From Eggerthellaceae bacterium (GTDB lineage: Bacteria > Actinomycetota > Coriobacteriia > Coriobacteriales > Eggerthellaceae): 7,890 nucleotides of DNA. Shown piece by piece: positions 5,088-7,890 of the stretch. The stretch lies in NCBI GenBank assembly GCA_017533165.1, contig JAFXIM010000157.1, positions 1 through 7,890 on the forward strand, read 5' to 3'. Below the pieces are notes generated by a model that was given only the letters and a program-made list of their open reading frames with translations, was not told where the DNA came from and searched no databases. Each line of letters starts with the position of its first letter. The first letter of the stretch is position 1. The translations under genes were made by a program, and so were the position numbers.

Positions 5088-5573
5088 CTACACCGTAAGA
5101 TCGGCGTATTCAAATGGCACCACGGCGGAAAGATCGTCGGGTGCCATTTCTATTTGGCAGCCGATTCTGCCGCCGGAGAACATGATGGTTTCGAAGAGCT
5201 GCGCGGTCTCGTCGATGCGGGTGGTAAAGAGCTTTTTCATGCCGATGGGGGAGCAACCTCCGTGCACGTAGCCGGTGAGGGGCAAAAGCTCCTTTGACTT
5301 GATCATCTGAATGGCCTTCTCCCCGACAGAAAGAGCCGCCTTCTTGAGGTCGAGCTCTTCGGCAACGGGAATCATGAACACGTAATGGTTGCCTGATTTG
5401 CCCTGTGTGACCAAGGTCTTGAACACCTGGTCGTGATCCATCCCCAAAAGATCTGCCACTTCGACGCCCGAAAGCGCTTCCTCGCAGGGGAAAGTGCGCC
5501 AAATATGGTCTATACCCGCCGCCTCGAGCGTGCGCGCCGCATTGGTTTTCAAGTCTTTTTGCGCTTTGGCCAT
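5088..5573 (-). CDS. ybaK: YbaK/EbsC family Cys-tRNA(Pro) deacylase
   Basis: The protein hydrolyses Cys-tRNA(Pro) made when prolyl-tRNA synthetase mischarges cysteine, acting in trans as a tRNA editing factor. The 161-residue length fits the family. Visible family features are VFKTLV (50-55, with the conserved Lys52), the GYVHGGCSPIGMKK loop (101-114), and SGGRIGCQIEMAPDDL (133-148). The N-terminus, KTNAARTLEAAGIDH followed by YbaK-like spacing, is also typical. The ATG (complement of 5571-5573) is preceded on the minus strand by GGGAGAGG (complement of 5582-5589), a good ribosome binding site. The gene is divergent from murI, with 51 bases between the two starts, and convergent with the L,D-transpeptidase. 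No terminator is evident at its 3' end. Related branches of the family (ProXp-type) edit other mischarged tRNAs, so the exact substrate is inferred. Confidence 0.92.
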   Translation of the reverse strand: MAKAQKDLKTNAARTLEAAGIDHIWRTFPCEEALSGVEVADLLGMDHDQVFKTLVTQGKSGNHYVFMIPVAEELDLKKAALSVGEKAIQMIKSKELLPLTGYVHGGCSPIGMKKLFTTRIDETAQLFETIMFSGGRIGCQIEMAPDDLSAVVPFEYADLTV

Positions 5574-5611
5574 GAATGAAGCCTCTCCCTGTTTTGCTTT
5601 GACTTGTCGAT

Positions 5612-5617
5612 TATACT
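5612..5617 (+). promoter_or_regulatory. -10 element (TATACT) of murI, spaced for a leaderless mRNA
   Basis: TATACT ends 7 bases before the ATG at 5625, so transcription would begin at or next to the start codon. The -35 is poor; T-rich sequence lies at 5590-5600. No Shine-Dalgarno sequence precedes either the ATG at 5625 or the in-frame TTG at 5604. Confidence 0.45.
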
Positions 5618-5624
5618 TTCAGTT

Positions 5625-6545
5625 ATGACAACACTTGACGACATCGAAATCATATCGACCGAAGACGGCGAGCCCGTGCGTTTTGACAACGCGCCTATTG
5701 GCGTATTCGATTCGGGCTTTGGGGGTCTGACGGTGGCGCGGGCCATTGCCAAGGCCCTGCCTGAGGAAAGCATCGTATACGTGGGTGATTCGGCTCGCTG
5801 CCCCTATGGCCCGCGCGACTTGGCCGAGGTTGACGGGTTCGTCCAGCAGATCTGTACGTGGCTGGTGGATCGTGGCGTGAAGATGATCGTCATTGCCTGC
5901 AATACGGCAACGGCAGCCGGATTGGCCAATGCCCAAAAGACCTTTCCCGTTCCCATCATCGGCGTTGTTGAGCCGGGTGCACGCGCTGCCGCCATGGTGA
6001 CGCGTAACCGCAAGGTAGGCGTTATCGCCACCGACGCAACGGTTAACTCCAACGCCTATTCGAACGCAATTCGACACATTGACGCCGGCATCACGGTGTT
6101 TTCCACGGCCACGCCGCGATTCGTGGAGATCGTGGAGCAGGGCGTGCGCATGGCCGAGGGACCTATTGAAACCTATCTCTCCCCGGCGTCAAAGGTCTAC
6201 ATCAGGTCTGAGTTTGAAGAGATCGCGCGTGATTACCTCGAGCCTTTGCGCCGCTGCGGCATTGATACGCTCGTTTTGGGCTGCACCCATTTTCCCATCA
6301 TCAAGGCGCTTATCGGCGGCGTAGTCGGTCGTGAGGTGACGCTCATTTCGTCTGCGAAGGAAGCCGCCCACGATGTAACCGAGATTCTCAGGCGCAGGCA
6401 GGCGTTTGCTCAGCCTGGAAATCCAGTTCGCCACAAGTTCTATACCACCGGCGCTGACGTGGAAGAGTTCAGGCGTTTCGGCAGCCGCGTGCTCCACATG
6501 CCCATGGATGAAGTGAGGCATCTTGACCTTCCTGAGCTTCGCTAG
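5625..6545 (+). CDS. murI: Glutamate racemase
   Basis: MurI converts L-glutamate to D-glutamate for the peptide stem of peptidoglycan, by cofactor-independent two-base catalysis in the cytoplasm. Taking ATG 5625 as the start gives 306 residues. Both catalytic cysteines are in intact motifs, ACNTATA (Cys92) and GCTHFP (Cys220, His222). The DSGFGGLTV substrate loop (29-37), YVGDSARCPYGPR (52-64) and GVVEPGARAA (113-122) are also present. The conserved core begins at NAPIGVFDSG (22-31), so this start gives an N-terminal extension of about 20 residues over many homologues. An in-frame TTG at 5604 would overlap the likely promoter, and a GTG at about 5676 could give a shorter form, but neither has a good ribosome binding site. 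The position of the -10 element favours ATG 5625 as a leaderless start. rdgB follows after 43 bases, in an arrangement common in bacteria. Confidence 0.93.
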   Translation: MTTLDDIEIISTEDGEPVRFDNAPIGVFDSGFGGLTVARAIAKALPEESIVYVGDSARCPYGPRDLAEVDGFVQQICTWLVDRGVKMIVIACNTATAAGLANAQKTFPVPIIGVVEPGARAAAMVTRNRKVGVIATDATVNSNAYSNAIRHIDAGITVFSTATPRFVEIVEQGVRMAEGPIETYLSPASKVYIRSEFEEIARDYLEPLRRCGIDTLVLGCTHFPIIKALIGGVVGREVTLISSAKEAAHDVTEILRRRQAFAQPGNPVRHKFYTTGADVEEFRRFGSRVLHMPMDEVRHLDLPELR

Positions 6546-6559
6546 GGAAGCGCGCTTCC
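6546..6559 (+). repeat. 14-base perfect palindrome after the murI stop codon
   Basis: GGAAGCGCGCTTCC begins with the base after the murI stop and is its own reverse complement. As RNA it could form GGAAG-CGCG-CTTCC, a short hairpin with a CGCG loop. No T run follows, so it is not a terminator. It could be an operator or a small processing hairpin between murI and rdgB. Confidence 0.5.
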
Positions 6560-6574
6560 ATACCGCTTATTTGC

Positions 6575-6581
6575 GAAAGGA
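6575..6581 (+). promoter_or_regulatory. Ribosome binding site deciding the GTG start of rdgB
   Basis: GAAAGGA lies 7 bases before GTG at 6589. An upstream in-frame ATG at 6523 would begin inside murI, has no matching site, and would add 22 residues that do not resemble the family N-terminus. Confidence 0.75.
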
Positions 6582-6588
6582 TTGTTCT

Positions 6589-7182
6589 GTGAAAACCGTC
6601 ATTATCGCCACCAACAACGCTCACAAAGTGGAGGAGATCACCACCGCGCTCAATTTTGAGGGCTGGGAGTTTAAGTCGCTTCGCCAAGCGAGTCTTGCGT
6701 GCGACCCCGAGGAAAATGCCACCACCTTCGAAGGCAACGCCCGCATCAAGGCGCTTGCCGCACGTGAGGCGAGCGGCGGCATGGCGGCTCTTGCTGACGA
6801 CTCGGGACTTGAGGTTGATGCGCTTGGCGGTGCCCCCGGCGTGTACTCCTCCCGCTATGCCGGCGAGGACGGCAACGACGCCGCGAACAATGCCAAGTTG
6901 CTTGAAGAGCTTGATGGTGTTTCGGAAGATAAGCGCACGGCGCGCTTCGTGTGTACCTTGGTGTTCGTTGACGAGAACGGGTCTGAATACGTGGCGCGTG
7001 GCACCATTGAGGGGCGCATAGGGTACGAGGAGCGAGGAAACGAGGGCTTTGGTTACGATCCTCTTTTCTACCCCGATGAATACGAAGGTAAGCTGAGCCT
7101 TGCCGAGGTGAGCCAAGATGCCAAGAACGCCATCTCGCATCGAGGAAACGCCCTGCGCGTGCTGCACGATATGCTCGCTTAA
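6589..7182 (+). CDS. rdgB: RdgB/HAM1 family XTP/dITP pyrophosphatase
   Basis: The enzyme hydrolyses dITP, XTP and related deaminated purine nucleotides to the monophosphate and pyrophosphate, keeping them out of DNA and RNA. From the GTG at 6589 the protein is 197 residues, the usual size, and begins directly with the family motif KTVIIATNNAHKVEEI (2-17). Other signatures are TFEGNARIKA (46-55), ADDSGLEVDALGGAPGVYSSRYAG (69-92, with the catalytic/Mg2+-binding Asp70 and Asp71), NEGFGYDPLFYPDE (151-164), and the C-terminal purine-specificity segment AEVSQDAKNAISHRGNAL (172-189). It lies 43 bases after murI in the same direction, probably in one transcript. It is followed by the tRNA-Pro gene, which has its own promoter. 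No terminator with a T run is visible between them. Confidence 0.96.
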   Translation: MKTVIIATNNAHKVEEITTALNFEGWEFKSLRQASLACDPEENATTFEGNARIKALAAREASGGMAALADDSGLEVDALGGAPGVYSSRYAGEDGNDAANNAKLLEELDGVSEDKRTARFVCTLVFVDENGSEYVARGTIEGRIGYEERGNEGFGYDPLFYPDEYEGKLSLAEVSQDAKNAISHRGNALRVLHDMLA

Positions 7183-7203
7183 GCCCATAGGCGAAGCAGA
7201 TAA

Positions 7204-7231
7204 GTGACAAGTTTGAAACTTGCGTTATAAT
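7204..7231 (+). promoter_or_regulatory. Promoter of the tRNA-Pro gene
   Basis: -35 GTGACA (7204-7209; one mismatch to TTGACA), a 16-base spacer, and a perfect -10 TATAAT (7226-7231). Predicted initiation near 7238 leaves a 5' leader of about 13 bases before the tRNA at 7251. Confidence 0.8.
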
Positions 7232-7250
7232 AGCCGATGCTGTTTTCAGT

Positions 7251-7327
7251 CGGGACGTGGCGCAGTTTGGTAGCGCGCCTGCTTTGGGAGCAGGATGTCG
7301 CAGGTTCGAATCCTGTCGTCCCGACCA
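7251..7327 (+). tRNA. tRNA-Pro (anticodon UGG)
   Basis: 77 bases including an encoded CCA (7325-7327). The acceptor stem is CGGGACG (7251-7257) with CGTCCCG (7317-7323), and the discriminator is A. The anticodon stem CCTGC/GCAGG closes the loop TTTGGGA, giving anticodon TGG. The T arm is GCAGG-TTCGAAT-CCTGT. It is the acceptor whose mischarged form the YbaK-type deacylase in this window would edit. No intrinsic terminator follows directly. Confidence 0.97.
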
Positions 7328-7384
7328 TTTTCCTCAGATGATTGAATCGAGCGATTATCTTCGTAAGATTTGGGGAAAGTGAGG

Positions 7385-7390
7385 TATACT
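7385..7390 (+). promoter_or_regulatory. -10 element (TATACT) upstream of tRNA-Gly
   Basis: TATACT lies 19 bases before the tRNA-Gly 5' end. No good -35 hexamer is seen at 16-18 bases upstream, so the tRNA may also be made by read-through from the tRNA-Pro promoter. Confidence 0.5.
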
Positions 7391-7409
7391 AATTAGTCGC
7401 AGTACATAT

Positions 7410-7483
7410 GCGGGTGTAGTTCAATGGTAGAACTCCAGCCTTCCAAGCTGATAACGCGGGTTCGATTCCCGTCACCCGCTCCA
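7410..7483 (+). tRNA. tRNA-Gly (anticodon UCC)
   Basis: 74 bases including an encoded CCA (7481-7483). The acceptor stem is GCGGGTG (7410-7416) with CACCCGC (7473-7479), and the discriminator is T. The anticodon loop CTTCCAA gives anticodon TCC. The T arm is GCGGG-TTCGATT-CCCGT. The anticodon stem is CCAGC/GCTGA, so the outermost pair (27-43) is C opposite A rather than a Watson-Crick pair. Confidence 0.96.
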
Positions 7484-7494
7484 CCGCATTTCCG

Positions 7495-7520
7495 ACTCCG
7501 CCAACATGGCGGAGTTTTTT
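7495..7520 (+). terminator. Intrinsic terminator of the tRNA-Gly transcript
   Basis: ACTCCGCCA (7495-7503) and TGGCGGAGT (7507-7515) form a perfect 9-bp stem with the loop ACA, running into six T (7515-7520). It begins 12 bases after the tRNA-Gly CCA. Confidence 0.92.
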
Positions 7521-7531
7521 GTTTCACAAGA

Positions 7532-7540
7532 TGGTACGAT
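7532..7540 (+). promoter_or_regulatory. Extended -10 promoter element of the AIM24-family gene
   Basis: TGG followed by TACGAT (7535-7540) matches an extended -10, 33 bases before the GTG at 7574. No clear -35 is present at the right spacing. The strong terminator just upstream makes a local promoter necessary. Confidence 0.4.
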
Positions 7541-7561
7541 ATGCCCATCAGTTCCACGACC

Positions 7562-7568
7562 AAAGGAG
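7562..7568 (+). promoter_or_regulatory. Ribosome binding site deciding the GTG start of the AIM24-family gene
   Basis: AAAGGAG lies 5 bases before GTG at 7574. Another in-frame GTG at 7568 overlaps the site itself and so is unlikely to be the start. Confidence 0.7.
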
Positions 7569-7573
7569 TGCTC

Positions 7574-7890
7574 GTGTTTAACATTTCCAATTTTGACAAC
7601 AATGATGACGTAAAGGTGCTGTCTCAGCTCGGTGCGTTTAAGGTCATCGAATGGAAGCGTGACCTTTCCGTTTCTCCTGAGTCTGCAGCTACCGCATGGT
7701 TCTGCTCTGAGATGAACGTTCGTCGTCGTCAGGTCATTTGCGACCTTTCCCAGTCTGGCGTGACCGTTCAGGCGGGCGCCATGCAGTGGATGGTCGGCGA
7801 TGTCAGTGCAAACACGGGCGTTAAGGGCGTGGGTGACTTCTTCGGCAAGACCCTGCGTGGTGCAGTTACCAACGAGTCTGCTATCAAGCC
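7574..7890 (+). CDS. AIM24 family protein (TIGR00266-type), 3' partial
   Basis: The frame runs from GTG 7574 past the window edge: 105 complete codons plus two bases. After an N-terminal stretch rich in Asn and Asp (MFNISNFDNNDDVKVLSQLG), the segment FKVIEWKRDLSVS and the later AGAMQWMVGDVSANTGVKGVGDFFGKTLRGAVTNESAIKP match the AIM24/YwlG-like beta-rich family. In that family a 'g.m..m.g.v......g..g...g...g' core is conserved. The bacterial members have no firmly known function; the yeast namesake AIM24 is mitochondrial. No signal peptide or membrane segment is seen in the visible part. The gene stands in its own transcription unit after the tRNA terminator, with a good ribosome binding site. 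Family assignment is from memory of the motif pattern, and the missing C-terminus cannot be checked. Confidence 0.8.
   Translation, partial: MFNISNFDNNDDVKVLSQLGAFKVIEWKRDLSVSPESAATAWFCSEMNVRRRQVICDLSQSGVTVQAGAMQWMVGDVSANTGVKGVGDFFGKTLRGAVTNESAIK

Noticed and set aside
5604..5624. Upstream TTG as the murI start
   Set aside because: It has no ribosome binding site, would overlap the likely -10 element, and only lengthens a non-conserved N-terminus.
7177..7197. Imperfect hairpin at the rdgB stop codon
   Set aside because: It has short paired segments with bulges and no T run; too weak to support a terminator.
5088..7327. Functional linkage of the Cys-tRNA(Pro) deacylase gene with the tRNA-Pro gene
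   Set aside because: They lie about 1.7 kb apart on opposite strands with unrelated genes between, so the closeness is probably coincidence.
7336..7360. Possible terminator after tRNA-Pro (AGATGATTG / CGATTATCT)
   Set aside because: The stem has two G-T pairs, is AT-rich and is not followed by a T run, so I do not call it a terminator.

Overview
The window reads as ordinary bacterial chromosome of moderately high GC, with tightly packed genes, GTG and TTG starts, and tRNA and tmRNA genes that encode their own CCA ends. My best guess is an anaerobic Actinomycetota of the Coriobacteriia (Eggerthella/Slackia-like). This rests on general gene style only, and no taxonomic marker in the window proves it. 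There are no insertion sequences, phage genes, CRISPR arrays or other signs of recent transfer.

Left part (1-1693): the C-terminal end of a probable SNase-like (thermonuclease) protein, a 99-residue basic protein of unknown function, and an M42-family metallo-aminopeptidase whose ATG directly follows the stop of the small gene. Middle (1793-3430): a trans-translation locus. smpB is followed, in a coupled arrangement with a TTG start, by a very acidic protein of unknown function (68 of 202 residues D/E) with a Cys/His cluster. ssrA (tmRNA) follows with its own strong sigma-70 promoter and a strong terminator. The tmRNA encodes the tag (A)GKTSFQGRQMALAA, resembling the Bacillus tag. Next (3495-5075) is a membrane-anchored L,D-transpeptidase, convergent with a YbaK/EbsC-type Cys-tRNA(Pro) deacylase (5088-5573, minus strand).

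Right part (5625-7890): murI (glutamate racemase), divergent from ybaK and apparently leaderless, then rdgB (non-canonical NTP pyrophosphatase), tRNA-Pro(UGG), tRNA-Gly(UCC) with a terminator, and the 5' part of an AIM24-family gene cut by the window edge.

Several genes share a quality-control theme: rescue of stalled ribosomes (smpB, ssrA), tRNA editing (ybaK) and nucleotide-pool cleansing (rdgB). Two others serve the cell wall (murI, L,D-transpeptidase). The most unusual item is the acidic Cys/His-rich protein encoded between the two trans-translation components. I see no clearly new multi-gene system beyond that candidate.
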